From contig NZ_LMDE01000001.1 in NCBI RefSeq assembly GCF_001425025.1, forward strand, positions 106,751-170,750: a stretch of DNA of 64,000 bases, read 5' to 3'. Below, piece by piece: positions 27,590 to 36,712 of this stretch (the first letter of the stretch is position 1; each line of letters starts with the position of its first letter). Below the pieces are notes generated by a model, which made no database searches, was not told the origin of the DNA, and saw nothing but the letters and a program-made list of their open reading frames with translations. This DNA is from Nocardioides sp. Root122. Lineage in GTDB: Bacteria > Actinomycetota > Actinomycetes > Propionibacteriales > Nocardioidaceae. Made by a program: the position numbers and the translations under genes.

Positions 27590-29032
27590 GTGACCGACCA
27601 CGTCGACGTGCTGATCATCGGCGCCGGGCTCTCCGGCATCGGCGCCGCCGCGCACCTGGCCAAGGACCTGCCCGCGACGTCGTACGCCGTCCTCGAGCGG
27701 CGCGGGGCCAGTGGCGGCACGTGGGACCTGTTCCGCTACCCCGGCGTCCGCTCGGACTCGGACATGTTCACCCTCGGCTACCGCTTCCGCCCGTGGCGCG
27801 GCACCACCTCGCTCGCCGACGGCGCCTCGATCCTGCGCTACGTCCGCGAGACCGCGCAGGCCTACGGCGTCGACCGCCACATCCGCTACGGCCACCACGT
27901 GACCTCGGCCGCCTGGGACAGCGCCACCGCGCGCTGGACGGTGACCGCCGAGGTCGACGGCGAGACCAGGCGGCTCACCGCCGACTTCCTCTGGGCGTGC
28001 AGCGGCTACTACGACTACGACCAGGGCTACGCCCCGCGCTTCGAGGGCCAGGAGCGGTTCGGCGGCCCCGTCGTCCACCCGCAGCACTGGCCCGAGGACC
28101 TCGACCACACCGGCAAGCGGGTCGTGGTCATCGGCTCCGGGGCGACCGCGGTGACGCTGGTCCCGGCGCTGGCCGCCGGCGGCGCCGCCCACGTGACGAT
28201 GCTCCAGCGCTCGCCGACCTACGTCCTCCCGCTCCCCGCGGAGGACGGGTTCGCGCGTCGGGCCCGCCGGGTGCTGGGCGACCGGCTGTCCTACCCCCTC
28301 GTGCGCGCCAAGAACATCGGCGTCGCGACCGCGCTCTTCCAGCTGAGCCGGCGTCGTCCGGGGCTCGTGCGCCGCCTGGTCCGCGCCGCCAACGTGAAGC
28401 TGCTGCCCGAGGGCTACGCGGTCGACACGCACTTCAGGCCGACCTACGACCCGTGGGACCAGCGGCTGTGCCTGGTGCCCGACGGCGACCTGTTCCACGC
28501 GATCCGCCGCGGGGAGGCCGACGTGGTCACGGACCGGATCCGCACCTTCACCGAGACCGGCATCGAGCTGGAGTCGGGCGAGCACCTCGAGGCGGACGTC
28601 ATCGTCACCGCGACGGGGCTCAACCTGCGGGTCTTCGGCGGTGCCGAGCTCGTCGTGGACGGTGCGGTGGTCAAGCCCCACGAGACGATGGCCTACCGCG
28701 CGATGATGCTGAGCGGCGTGCCCAACTTCGCCTTCACCATCGGCTACACCAACGCGTCCTGGACGCTGAAGGCCGACCTCGTCGCGGAGTACGTCGTCCG
28801 CCTGCTGACGCACCTGCGCACGACCGGCGCGCGCAGCGTGGTGCCCGTGCGCGACCCGTCCGTGGGCGAGGTGCCGCTGATGGACTTCGACGCCGGCTAC
28901 GTCCAGCGGGTGATCCACACCCTGCCGCGCCAGGGCGACGTCGCGCCGTGGCTGCTGCGGCAGAACTACCTCCACGACTCCCGCACGCTGCGGCACGGGA
29001 AGATCGAGGACGGCGTCCTGTCCTTCCGGTGA
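27590..29032 (+). CDS. Flavin-dependent Baeyer-Villiger monooxygenase, EthA-like
   Basis: The 480 residues have GAGLSGIGAAAHLA (FAD Rossmann), the Baeyer-Villiger fingerprint FGGPVVHPQHW (FxGxxxHxxxW) and a second Rossmann VIGSGATAVTLVPAL for NADPH. WDLFRYPGVRSDSDM and RPTYDPWDQRL are typical of the EthA subgroup. These enzymes insert oxygen into ketones or oxidise sulfides and thioamides. The GTG at 27590 lacks a clear Shine-Dalgarno. The divergent TetR repressor (EthR) of mycobacteria is not present; the PPOX gene precedes it by 49 bp. Confidence 0.87.
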   Translation: MTDHVDVLIIGAGLSGIGAAAHLAKDLPATSYAVLERRGASGGTWDLFRYPGVRSDSDMFTLGYRFRPWRGTTSLADGASILRYVRETAQAYGVDRHIRYGHHVTSAAWDSATARWTVTAEVDGETRRLTADFLWACSGYYDYDQGYAPRFEGQERFGGPVVHPQHWPEDLDHTGKRVVVIGSGATAVTLVPALAAGGAAHVTMLQRSPTYVLPLPAEDGFARRARRVLGDRLSYPLVRAKNIGVATALFQLSRRRPGLVRRLVRAANVKLLPEGYAVDTHFRPTYDPWDQRLCLVPDGDLFHAIRRGEADVVTDRIRTFTETGIELESGEHLEADVIVTATGLNLRVFGGAELVVDGAVVKPHETMAYRAMMLSGVPNFAFTIGYTNASWTLKADLVAEYVVRLLTHLRTTGARSVVPVRDPSVGEVPLMDFDAGYVQRVIHTLPRQGDVAPWLLRQNYLHDSRTLRHGKIEDGVLSFR

Positions 29033-29054
29033 GGGAATCACGACGGCTCCGATC

Positions 29055-29072
29055 TGGTTGACTGTTCAACCA
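29055..29072. promoter_or_regulatory. Palindrome TGGTTGA-ctgt-TCAACCA upstream of esterase gene
   Basis: Perfect 7-bp arms with a 4-bp spacer lie 18 bp upstream of the esterase start, just before its GGAGG. It looks like a MarR or TetR-type operator. No such regulator is adjacent. Confidence 0.45.
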
Positions 29073-29090
29073 CATCGTCCGGAGGTCCCC

Positions 29091-29753
29091 ATGCCCAGCT
29101 CGTCCGCCCACCCGTTCCCCGATCCCGTCGTCGCCTGGGCCGGTGGCGCCGACCGCCCGGACCTCCCGCTCGTGGTGCTGCTCCACGGCCGCGGTGCCGA
29201 CGAGCGATCGATCCTCGGGCTCGCCGACCACCTGCCCGGCCCCTCCGCAGCGTCGTACGCCGCCGTGCGGGCGCCGATCGGGGAGGGCGGCGGCTACGCC
29301 TGGTTCGCCAACCGGGGGATCGGCCGGCCGCTGCCCGAGTCGCTGGCCGCGACGACCGCGTGGTTCCGCTCCTGGCTCGACGAGGTCGCACCGCAGGGCC
29401 GTCCCGTCGTGCTCGTCGGCTTCAGCGGCGGCGCGGCCTTCGCCGGGGGCGTCCTGCTCGACGACCCCGCACGCCTGGCCGGCACCGCGGTCCTGCACGG
29501 CACGCTGCCATTCGAGGACGCCGGCGTCGACGTCTCCGCCGGCCGGCTCGCCGGCTCGTCGGTCTTCCTCACCCACGGTGATGCCGACGCCGTCATCCCG
29601 CTCGAGCTGCAGGCCCGCACCTGGTCCTGGCTGCACGACGAGTCCGGCGCGACGCTGACGTCGCGGCGCGACCCCGGCGGGCACGCGCTGTCCGCGGAGA
29701 CCGTCGCCGAGCTGTCCGAGTGGCTCGCCGCGCGCGTGCGCACCGAGGCCTGA
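29091..29753 (+). CDS. Phospholipase/carboxylesterase-family hydrolase
   Basis: The 220-residue protein belongs to the small carboxylesterase/phospholipase group. LVVLLHGRGADERSIL is the oxyanion region, VGFSGGAAFAGG the nucleophile elbow (Ser about 112), LTHGDADAVIPL the Asp region and DPGGHALSAE the His. The group includes MhqD/YodD-like enzymes linked to quinone or aldehyde stress. GGAGG lies 5 bp before the ATG at 29091. It is followed 14 bp later by a luciferase-like oxidoreductase gene, so an operon responding to the palindrome upstream is likely. Confidence 0.82.
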   Translation: MPSSSAHPFPDPVVAWAGGADRPDLPLVVLLHGRGADERSILGLADHLPGPSAASYAAVRAPIGEGGGYAWFANRGIGRPLPESLAATTAWFRSWLDEVAPQGRPVVLVGFSGGAAFAGGVLLDDPARLAGTAVLHGTLPFEDAGVDVSAGRLAGSSVFLTHGDADAVIPLELQARTWSWLHDESGATLTSRRDPGGHALSAETVAELSEWLAARVRTEA

Positions 29754-29767
29754 GGGAGGATCACGAG

Positions 29768-30835
29768 ATGACCCGCGACGAGTCCTTCGACGTCCTCGGC
29801 ACGCGCGAGCACCCCTCGTTCGGCCTCGACACCTTCGGTGACGCGCCCGTCGGCGCAGCCCCGGGCAACCACCCCGCGACGATCCGTGAGGTCGTCGCCG
29901 AGGCGGCGCTCGCCGACCGGGTCGGCGTCGACTACATCGGGATCGGTGAGCACCACCGCCCCGACTACGCCATCTCCGCACCCGACGTGGTGCTGGCCGC
30001 GATCGCCGGGCAGACCGAGCGGATCCGTCTCGGCACGGGGGTGACGGTGCTCTCGAGCGACGACCCGATCCGGGTCTACCAGCGCTTCGCCACCCTCGAC
30101 GCCGTCTCCGGCGGGCGTGCGGAGGTGCAGCTGGGGCGCGGCTCCTTCATCGAGTCGTTCGCGCTCTTCGGCCTCGATCTCCAGGACTACGACCGGCTGT
30201 TCGCCGAGAAGCTTGACCTCTTCGCCGCGCTCCAGTCCGAGGGCCCGGTGAGCTGGGAGGGCACGATCCGGCCCCCGCTCGAGGGCACGCGGGTCTACCC
30301 GACGACCGCCGCCGGCCGGCTGCCGGCGTGGATCGCCGTCGGGGGCACCCCCGAGTCGGTGGTGCGGGCCGCGAAGTACGCGATGCCGCTGGTGCTCGCG
30401 GTGATCGGGGGTTCCCCCGAGGGGTTCGTGCAGTTCGCCGACCTCTACCGCCGGGCGCTGGCGCAGTACGGCCACGGCGAGCTGCCGGTCGGCATGCACT
30501 CGCCCGGTCACGTCGCCGCCACCGACGAGGAGGCCAAGGAGCAGCTCTACCCCCACCAGGCCGAGCTCTTCACCCGCCTGGGCCGCGAGCGCGGCTGGGG
30601 CCCCTACAGCCGCACCGCCTTCGAGCAGGGCGCCTCGCCCAAGGGCGCGCTCTTCGTCGGCTCGCCCGACACCGTCGCCGCCAAGATCGCCTGGGCGGTC
30701 CGCGCGCTCGGGCTCTCGCGCTTCCAGCTGAAGTACTCGGTCGGCCAGCTGCCGCACGAGCAGCGGATGGAGTCGGTCCGGCTCTACGGCGAAGAGGTGA
30801 TCCCGCGCGTCCGCGCGCTCCTCGCCCAGGACTGA
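29768..30835 (+). CDS. LLM-class flavin-dependent oxidoreductase
   Basis: The 355-residue TIM-barrel enzyme has the bacterial luciferase-like signature. GVDYIGIGEHHRPDYAISAP, RIRLGTGVTVLSSDDPIRVYQ, ATLDAVSGGRAEVQLGRGS and AWIAVGGTPESV are all clear. It would use FMNH2 or F420; the substrate is unknown. GGGAGGA precedes the ATG at 29768. Association with the esterase gene, and with a monooxygenase gene just upstream, suggests oxidation and hydrolysis of a common compound. Confidence 0.85.
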   Translation: MTRDESFDVLGTREHPSFGLDTFGDAPVGAAPGNHPATIREVVAEAALADRVGVDYIGIGEHHRPDYAISAPDVVLAAIAGQTERIRLGTGVTVLSSDDPIRVYQRFATLDAVSGGRAEVQLGRGSFIESFALFGLDLQDYDRLFAEKLDLFAALQSEGPVSWEGTIRPPLEGTRVYPTTAAGRLPAWIAVGGTPESVVRAAKYAMPLVLAVIGGSPEGFVQFADLYRRALAQYGHGELPVGMHSPGHVAATDEEAKEQLYPHQAELFTRLGRERGWGPYSRTAFEQGASPKGALFVGSPDTVAAKIAWAVRALGLSRFQLKYSVGQLPHEQRMESVRLYGEEVIPRVRALLAQD

Positions 30836-30859
30836 CGGTCCAGACATCTGCCCCATTTG

Positions 30860-30873
30860 TGGAAGCGCTCCCA
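30860..30873. promoter_or_regulatory. LacI/CebR-type operator 1
   Basis: TGGAAGCGCTCCCA differs at one position from the CebR site TGGGAGCGCTCCCA known in Streptomyces. It lies upstream of the predicted promoter of the beta-glucoside operon. Confidence 0.75.
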
Positions 30874-30903
30874 AGCACTTGAACGTGACAATCCTGCTGG
30901 TCA

Positions 30904-30932
30904 TTGACACGTGATGTGACCCCGGTCATAGT
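30904..30932 (+). promoter_or_regulatory. Sigma-70-type promoter of the sugar operon
   Basis: TTGACA (30904-30909), a 17-bp spacer and CATAGT (30927-30932) form a good housekeeping promoter, about 100 bp upstream of the binding-protein gene. It lies between two LacI-type operators. Confidence 0.6.
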
Positions 30933-30948
30933 GATGCACGGACGGAAG

Positions 30949-30962
30949 TGGAAGCGCTCTCA
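30949..30962. promoter_or_regulatory. LacI/CebR-type operator 2
   Basis: TGGAAGCGCTCTCA is a second copy of the operator, 89 bp from the first and just downstream of the -10 element, where bound repressor would block transcription. Confidence 0.75.
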
Positions 30963-31030
30963 CACCACGCTCACCGTCCATCTCCAGGCCGGACACCCCG
31001 TCCGGCGCTTCGCAGGACGGCAGGAGTGCA

Positions 31031-32311
31031 GTGGTGCAGACACGGAAGACCCGGCGGGTGCGACTCGCCACGAGCGCGCTCTTGGCGCTCACCCTCGCCT
31101 CGACCGCGGCCGCGTGCGGCGGCGGCGACGACGACGCCAGCTCGGACGGCACGACCACGATCAGCGTGGCGACGTTCAACGAGTTCGGCTACGAAGGCCT
31201 CATCGACGAGTGGAACGCCTCCCACGACGACATCAAGATCAAGCAGGTGAAGGTCGGCACCTGGGACGACGCCAAGGCCAACCTCTTCACCAAGCTGGCG
31301 GCGGGCTCCGGCCTGTCCGACGTGGAGGCCATCGAGGGCGACGCGATGCCGGCGATCATGGCCGAGAGCGACGCCTTCGTCGACCTCACCGATCCCGAGC
31401 TCGACGGGCGGTGGCTGGACTGGAAGGCCGCGGCCGGCACCAACTCCGACGGCCAGATGATCGGCTACGGCACGGACGTCGGCCCCGAGGGCATCTGCTA
31501 CCGGGCCGACCTGTTCAAGAGGGCCGGTCTCCCCACCGACCGCGACGAGGTCGCCAAGCTGATGGGCACCTGGGACGACTACTTCGCCACCGGTGACACG
31601 TTCGTCAAGGCGATGCCCGACACCGCCTGGTACGACTCGTCCGGCGGTCTCGCCCAGGCGATGCTCAACCAGGTCGCGAACCCCTTCGAGACCGACGACG
31701 CGACGGTCGACGTGGAGAACCCCGAGCTCGAGGCCGTCTACAAGACGGTGACCGGCAACGTGGACCGCGGCCTGTCCTCCAGGATCGCCCAGTGGGGCGA
31801 CGACTGGACGGCCCAGTTCCAGAACGACGGCTTCGCCACGATGGCGTGCCCGGGCTGGATGATGGGCATCATCGAGGGCAACTCCGAGGGCGTCGACGGC
31901 TGGGACATCGCCAACGTGTTCCCGGGTGGCGGCGGCAACTGGGGCGGCTCGTTCCTCACCGTCCCCGCCCAGGGCAAGCACCCCGACGAGGCCAAGGAGG
32001 TCGCCGCGTGGCTGACCGCTCCCGAGCAGCAGGCCAAGGCCTTCAAGGCGGTGGGCGCGTTCCCCAGCCAGGTCGAGGCCCAGGACTCCCCGGAGGTCGC
32101 CGAGGCCGTCAACCCGTTCTTCAACGATGCGCCGATCGGCACGATCACCGCTGACCGCGCCGCAGCCATCACGGTGCAGCCCTTCAAGGGTCCGAAGTAC
32201 TCGGACATCCTGACGGCCTTCCAGGCGGCGGTCACGCGTGTCGACGACGGCTCGAAGGACCCCGACGCGTCGTGGGAGCAGTTCCTGGCAGACGTCGAGG
32301 CGCTCGGCTGA
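31031..32311 (+). CDS. ABC sugar transporter solute-binding lipoprotein (CebE-like)
   Basis: The 426-residue product has a signal peptide ending in TAAACGGG, a lipobox, then a low-complexity Asp/Ser linker and a family 1 solute-binding fold (ATFNEFGYEGLIDEWN, GSFLTVPAQGKHPDEAKEVAAWLTAP). It would be anchored outside the membrane and deliver sugar to the two permeases encoded next. The starting codon is GTG; GTG at 31031 is 4 bp and GTG at 31034 is 7 bp from AGGAG, so the second may be used. The GH1 enzyme and operator type favour cellobiose or another beta-glucoside as substrate. No ATPase is encoded; an MsiK-like shared ATPase is expected. Confidence 0.87.
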   Translation: MVQTRKTRRVRLATSALLALTLASTAAACGGGDDDASSDGTTTISVATFNEFGYEGLIDEWNASHDDIKIKQVKVGTWDDAKANLFTKLAAGSGLSDVEAIEGDAMPAIMAESDAFVDLTDPELDGRWLDWKAAAGTNSDGQMIGYGTDVGPEGICYRADLFKRAGLPTDRDEVAKLMGTWDDYFATGDTFVKAMPDTAWYDSSGGLAQAMLNQVANPFETDDATVDVENPELEAVYKTVTGNVDRGLSSRIAQWGDDWTAQFQNDGFATMACPGWMMGIIEGNSEGVDGWDIANVFPGGGGNWGGSFLTVPAQGKHPDEAKEVAAWLTAPEQQAKAFKAVGAFPSQVEAQDSPEVAEAVNPFFNDAPIGTITADRAAAITVQPFKGPKYSDILTAFQAAVTRVDDGSKDPDASWEQFLADVEALG

Positions 32312-32345
32312 ACGTCCTGTCCACTCCACGAGCGAACGGCGCGAC

Positions 32346-33350
32346 GTGAGCACACAACTCCCCATCCGGGGTGGCGACATCGAGGAGATGTCGCCGCCCC
32401 GGCGGGGCGACCGACCCGGCCGCCCCGCCACCCCGCCCTGGCGGCAGCGGCTGCACCGGATCGACTACCGGCTCTCGCCCTACCTCTACATCGCGCCGTT
32501 CTTCCTGCTCTTCCTCGTCATCGGCATGTTCCCGCTCGGCTACACCGCGTGGGTCTCGGTCCACGACTGGAGCCTGCTGGGGGGCAAGGGCGACTTCGTC
32601 GGCCTGGCCAACTACCGCGAGGTGCTCGACAACCCCTACTTCACCAAGCAGCTGGTCAACACGATCAGCATCTTCCTCATCTCCTCGATCCCCCAGATCC
32701 TGATCGCCCTGGCGCTCGCCGGCCTGCTCGACAACCAGCTGCGTGGGCGCACCGTGTGGCGGATGAGCGTCCTGCTGCCCTTCGTGGTCTCCCCCGTCGC
32801 GGTGGCGATCATCTTCGGGAGCCTGTTCGGCGACCGCTACGGCCTGGTCAACCAGGTCCTGGGCGCGGTGGGGATCGACAACATCGCCTGGCACACCAAC
32901 CGCCTCGCCAGCCACGTGGCCATCGCCAGCATGGTCAACTGGCGATGGACGGGCTACAACGCGCTGATCTTCCTGGCGGCGATGCAGGCCGTGCCGCGCG
33001 ACCTCTACGAGTCGGCGTCGATCGACGGCGCGGGGCGGGTGCGCCAGTTCGTCTCGATCACCGTCCCGATGATCCGCCCGACGATGATCTTCGTCATCAT
33101 CACCTCCACCATCGGCGGACTCCAGATCTTCGCCGAGCCCCGGCTCTTCGACGAGACCACCACCCGCAACGGCGGCAGCGACCGGCAGTTCGGCACGATC
33201 ACGATGCTGGTCTACGACTTCGGCTGGCAGCTGCGCGACCTCGGACGAGCCTCCGCGACGGCCTGGCTGCTCTTCCTGGTCATCTGCCTCTTCGCGGTGG
33301 TCAACCTGATCCTGATCCGCCGCATCGGCTCCCTCGGCGGTGACCGATGA
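32346..33350 (+). CDS. ABC sugar transporter permease (CebF-like)
   Basis: The 334 residues include a hydrophilic N-terminus of about 40 residues and six membrane segments (from YLYIAPFFLLFLVIGMFPLG). The EAA loop ESASIDGAGRVRQFVSITVP is where the ATPase docks. This is the MalF-type subunit. The GTG at 32346 is taken as the start; an internal ATG at 32388 has poorly spaced GGAG. It overlaps the next permease by ATGA. Confidence 0.87.
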   Translation: MSTQLPIRGGDIEEMSPPRRGDRPGRPATPPWRQRLHRIDYRLSPYLYIAPFFLLFLVIGMFPLGYTAWVSVHDWSLLGGKGDFVGLANYREVLDNPYFTKQLVNTISIFLISSIPQILIALALAGLLDNQLRGRTVWRMSVLLPFVVSPVAVAIIFGSLFGDRYGLVNQVLGAVGIDNIAWHTNRLASHVAIASMVNWRWTGYNALIFLAAMQAVPRDLYESASIDGAGRVRQFVSITVPMIRPTMIFVIITSTIGGLQIFAEPRLFDETTTRNGGSDRQFGTITMLVYDFGWQLRDLGRASATAWLLFLVICLFAVVNLILIRRIGSLGGDR

Positions 33351-34165
33351 GTCGCCGGCCCGGGTTCCTCGTCTACGGCCTGCTGGCCGCGTTCGCGCTC
33401 GGCTCCGCGGCCCCGCTCTACTGGTCCTTCCTGCTCGGTTCGCAGACCAAGGAGGTCGCGGCCCAGGGCACCCCTCCGCCCCTGCCCGGAGGCCACTTCC
33501 TGGCCAACGCGCAGCGGGCGATGGACTCGATCCCGTTCTGGAAGGCGCTGGGCAACAGCCTGCTCGTCTCGTCGGTGGCCGCGTGCTCCGTCGTCTTCTT
33601 CTGCACGCTCGCCGGCTACGCCTTCGCCAAGCTCCGCTTCCGCGGCAACGGGCCGCTCCTGGTCTTCGTCATCGCGACGATGGCCGTCCCGACCCAGCTC
33701 GGCGTGGTCCCGCTGTTCATCCTGATGTCCAAGCTCGGCTGGGCGGGCAGCACCTTCTCGGTGATCCTGCCCTGGCTGGTCACGGCGTTCGGCGTGTTCT
33801 TCATGCGGCAGTACCTCGTCGACGCCGTGCCCGACGAGCTGATCGAGGCCGCCCGCATGGACGGGTGCTCGCAGATCCGCACCTTCGTGGCGGTCGCCGT
33901 CCCGGCGGCGCGACCGGCCGCGGCCATCCTGTGGCTGTTCACCTTCATGCAGGTGTGGACCGACTTCTTCTGGCCCCTGATCGCGCTTCCGCCCGACAAC
34001 CCCACGATCCAGGTGGCCCTCAACCAACTCCAGAGCGGGTACTTCAAGGACTTCAGCATGGTCCTGGCCGGGACGCTCCTGGCCACCGTCCCGCTCCTCG
34101 TCTTGTTCGTCGTCGCCGGCCGCCAGCTCGTGTCCGGCATCATGCAAGGAGCAGTCAAGGGATGA
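33347..34165 (+). CDS. ABC sugar transporter permease (CebG-like)
   Basis: The 272-residue protein is the MalG-type partner. Six hydrophobic helices and the EAA loop EAARMDGCSQIRTFVAVAVP are clear. Its start overlaps the preceding stop (ATGA), and its own stop overlaps the GH1 start in the same manner. This indicates equimolar, coupled synthesis of the uptake and hydrolysis functions. Confidence 0.87.
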   Translation: MSRRPGFLVYGLLAAFALGSAAPLYWSFLLGSQTKEVAAQGTPPPLPGGHFLANAQRAMDSIPFWKALGNSLLVSSVAACSVVFFCTLAGYAFAKLRFRGNGPLLVFVIATMAVPTQLGVVPLFILMSKLGWAGSTFSVILPWLVTAFGVFFMRQYLVDAVPDELIEAARMDGCSQIRTFVAVAVPAARPAAAILWLFTFMQVWTDFFWPLIALPPDNPTIQVALNQLQSGYFKDFSMVLAGTLLATVPLLVLFVVAGRQLVSGIMQGAVKG

Positions 34166-35637
34166 GTGTGCAGAGCAAGCCGGAGACGGCCGACGTGACC
34201 CACGGCGAGGCGCGGTTCCCGCGCGACTTCGTGTGGGGCATGGCGACCGCGTCCTACCAGATCGAGGGTGCGGTCGCCGAGGACGGGCGGACCCCCTCCA
34301 TCTGGGACACGTTCTCCCGGGTCCCCGGAGCCATCCTCGGCGGGGACACCGGCGAGGTCGCCTGCGACCACTACCACCGGATGCCGGCCGACGTGGGCCT
34401 CCTCGCCGACCTCGGCGCCACGTCGTACCGCTTCTCGGTGGCGTGGCCGCGGGTGCGGCCCGACGCGGGGCCGGTCAACCCGGCCGGCCTCGCGTTCTAC
34501 GACCGGCTGGTCGACGAGCTCCTCTCCCACGGCATCGCGCCGTGGCTCACGCTCTACCACTGGGACCTGCCGCAGGTGCTCGAGGACGCGGGCGGCTGGA
34601 CCAGCCGGGACACCGCGCACCGCTTCGTCGACTACGCCACCGCGGTCTACGACGTGCTGGGCGACCGGGTGCCGACGTGGACGACGCTCAACGAGCCGTT
34701 CTGCTCCTCGCTCCTGGGCTACACCGCGGGCCACCACGCGCCCGGACGCCAGGAGGGTGCGGCCGGCCTGGTCGCCGCGCACCACCTGCTGCTCGCCCAC
34801 GGGCTGGCGACCGAGGAGCTCCGCAGCCGCGGCGACGACGTCCGGTTCGGGCTGAGCCTCAACCTCACGGTGCCCGACCCGAGCGACCCGAACGACCCGG
34901 TCGACGTCGACGCCGCGCGGCGCATCGACGCCCTGCACAACCGGCTCTTCCTCGACCCGGTCTTCCGGGGCTCCTACCCGGCCGACCTGCTCGAGGACAC
35001 CGCACACCTCGAGTGGCAGGGCCGCCCCTGGTACGACGTCGTGCGCGACGGCGACCTGGCCGCGACCTCGACGCCGATCGACGTCCTGGGCGTGAACTAC
35101 TACCACGGCAACGAGGTCTCGGGGCACCCGCGCACCGACGTCGTCGGCATCGGCGCCGACCACCCCGACCGGGTCGCGCTGTCGCCGTTCGTCGGCTCGG
35201 AGCACGTCACCTTCCCGAGCCGCGGGCTGCCGGTGACCGACATGGGCTGGGAGATCCAGCCCGAGGGGCTCCACCGCCTGCTGCGCCGCCTGCACGACGA
35301 CTACCCGCACCTGCCGATCTACCTCACCGAGACCGGTGCGGCCTTCGCCGACCGGCCCGGCGCCGACGGCGAGGTGCACGACCCCGACCGCATCGCGTTC
35401 CTCGACGCCTACCTCCGCGCCGTCCACCGCGCGGTCGAGGAGGGCGTCGACGTGCGCGGCTTCTTCCAGTGGTCGTTCTGCGACAACTTCGAGTGGGCCT
35501 TCGGCTACGCCAAGCGGTTCGGCCTGGTCTACGTCGACTACGAGACCCAGCAGCGGATCCCCAAGTCGAGCGCCCGGTGGTACGCCGAGGTGTCGCGCAC
35601 CGGCACGCTGCCGACGACCGAGGGCTCGGCCCACTAA
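34162..35637 (+). CDS. Glycoside hydrolase family 1 beta-glucosidase
   Basis: The 491-residue protein has the GH1 N-terminal signature FPRDFVWGMATASYQIEG, the acid/base Glu in TLNEPFCS and the nucleophile Glu in YLTETGAAF. WSFCDNFEWAFGY near the end lines the sugar site. No signal peptide is present, so it acts on imported sugar in the cytoplasm, releasing glucose from cellobiose or aryl-beta-glucosides. The start overlaps the upstream permease gene by ATGA. Confidence 0.92.
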   Translation: MSVQSKPETADVTHGEARFPRDFVWGMATASYQIEGAVAEDGRTPSIWDTFSRVPGAILGGDTGEVACDHYHRMPADVGLLADLGATSYRFSVAWPRVRPDAGPVNPAGLAFYDRLVDELLSHGIAPWLTLYHWDLPQVLEDAGGWTSRDTAHRFVDYATAVYDVLGDRVPTWTTLNEPFCSSLLGYTAGHHAPGRQEGAAGLVAAHHLLLAHGLATEELRSRGDDVRFGLSLNLTVPDPSDPNDPVDVDAARRIDALHNRLFLDPVFRGSYPADLLEDTAHLEWQGRPWYDVVRDGDLAATSTPIDVLGVNYYHGNEVSGHPRTDVVGIGADHPDRVALSPFVGSEHVTFPSRGLPVTDMGWEIQPEGLHRLLRRLHDDYPHLPIYLTETGAAFADRPGADGEVHDPDRIAFLDAYLRAVHRAVEEGVDVRGFFQWSFCDNFEWAFGYAKRFGLVYVDYETQQRIPKSSARWYAEVSRTGTLPTTEGSAH

Positions 35638-35638
35638 C

Positions 35639-36682
35639 GTGGCGCGCGTGACCCCCCAGCGGACCCCCCTCGGCTCCGGGACCCCCACCCTGGACGAGGT
35701 GGCCCGCGTCGCCGGGGTCTCGCGCGCCACCGCCTCGCGTGCCATCAACGGAGGCCAGCGGGTCAGCGCCCGCGCCCAGTCCGCCGTCGACCTGGCGGTG
35801 CGCGAGCTCGGCTACGTCCCGAACCCGGCGGCCCGGAGCCTGGTCACCCGGCGTACGGACTCGATCGCGGTGGTCGTGCCGGAGCCCGACGACCGGGTCT
35901 TCTCCGACCCGTTCTTCGCCGGCACGCTGCGCGGCGTCAACCGCGTGCTCGCCGAGCGCGACATCCAGCTCGTGCTGCTGCTCGCGCGCCCGGGCGCGTC
36001 GACGGCGCGGACCCTGCGCTACCTCACCAACCGGCACGTCGACGGCGCGCTGGTCACCTCCCACCACCGCGACGACCGGCTCGCCGAGCACCTCGCCGAC
36101 ATCGGGCTGCCCTGCGTCTTCGGCGGCCGGCCGTGGACCGGTGGCGACCGGGTGGCCTACGTCGACACCGACAACACCGGCGGGGAGCGGGAGGCCACCG
36201 AGCTGCTGATCGCCCGGGGTTGCGCGCGCATCGGCACGATCGCCGGACCGACCGACATGACCGCGGCGGAGGACCGGCTCGCCGGCTGGCGCCAGGCGAT
36301 GGCCGCGGCCGGGCTGTCGGCCGACGCGGTCGAGCACGGCGACTTCACCGAGCGCAGCGGCGAGGCCGCCGCCCGTGCGCTGATGGAGCGCCACCCCGAC
36401 CTCGACGGCCTGGTCGTCGCCTCCGACCTGATGGCCGTCGGCGCGCTGCGGGTGCTGGCCGAGATGGGGCGACGCATCCCCGACGACATCGCGGTCGTGG
36501 GCTACGACGACCTCGGGGTCGCCGAGCGCACCGCGCCGCCGTTGACCACCGTGCGCCAGCCGGTCGACGAGATGGCCGAGCGCGCGACGCGCCTGCTCCT
36601 CGAGCGGGTCGACGGCGTCGACGGCAGCCACCCCGTCCGCCTGATCATCCCGCCGACGCTCGTGCGGCGCGTCAGCGCCTGA
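35639..36682 (+). CDS. LacI-family repressor (CebR-like)
   Basis: The 347 residues begin with a classic LacI helix-turn-helix (TLDEVARVAGVSRATASRAI), a hinge NPAARSLVTRRTD and a periplasmic-binding-type effector domain (VVVPEPDDRVFSDPFFAG). It follows the GH1 gene by 1 bp. Candidate operators at 30860 and 30949 match CebR-type sites, so it most likely represses this operon until a beta-glucoside binds. GTG at 35639 or 35648 could start it. Confidence 0.88.
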   Translation: MARVTPQRTPLGSGTPTLDEVARVAGVSRATASRAINGGQRVSARAQSAVDLAVRELGYVPNPAARSLVTRRTDSIAVVVPEPDDRVFSDPFFAGTLRGVNRVLAERDIQLVLLLARPGASTARTLRYLTNRHVDGALVTSHHRDDRLAEHLADIGLPCVFGGRPWTGGDRVAYVDTDNTGGEREATELLIARGCARIGTIAGPTDMTAAEDRLAGWRQAMAAAGLSADAVEHGDFTERSGEAAARALMERHPDLDGLVVASDLMAVGALRVLAEMGRRIPDDIAVVGYDDLGVAERTAPPLTTVRQPVDEMAERATRLLLERVDGVDGSHPVRLIIPPTLVRRVSA

Positions 36683-36712
36683 GCCCGACCCCTCGGCCCA
36701 GGTCGGCACGGC

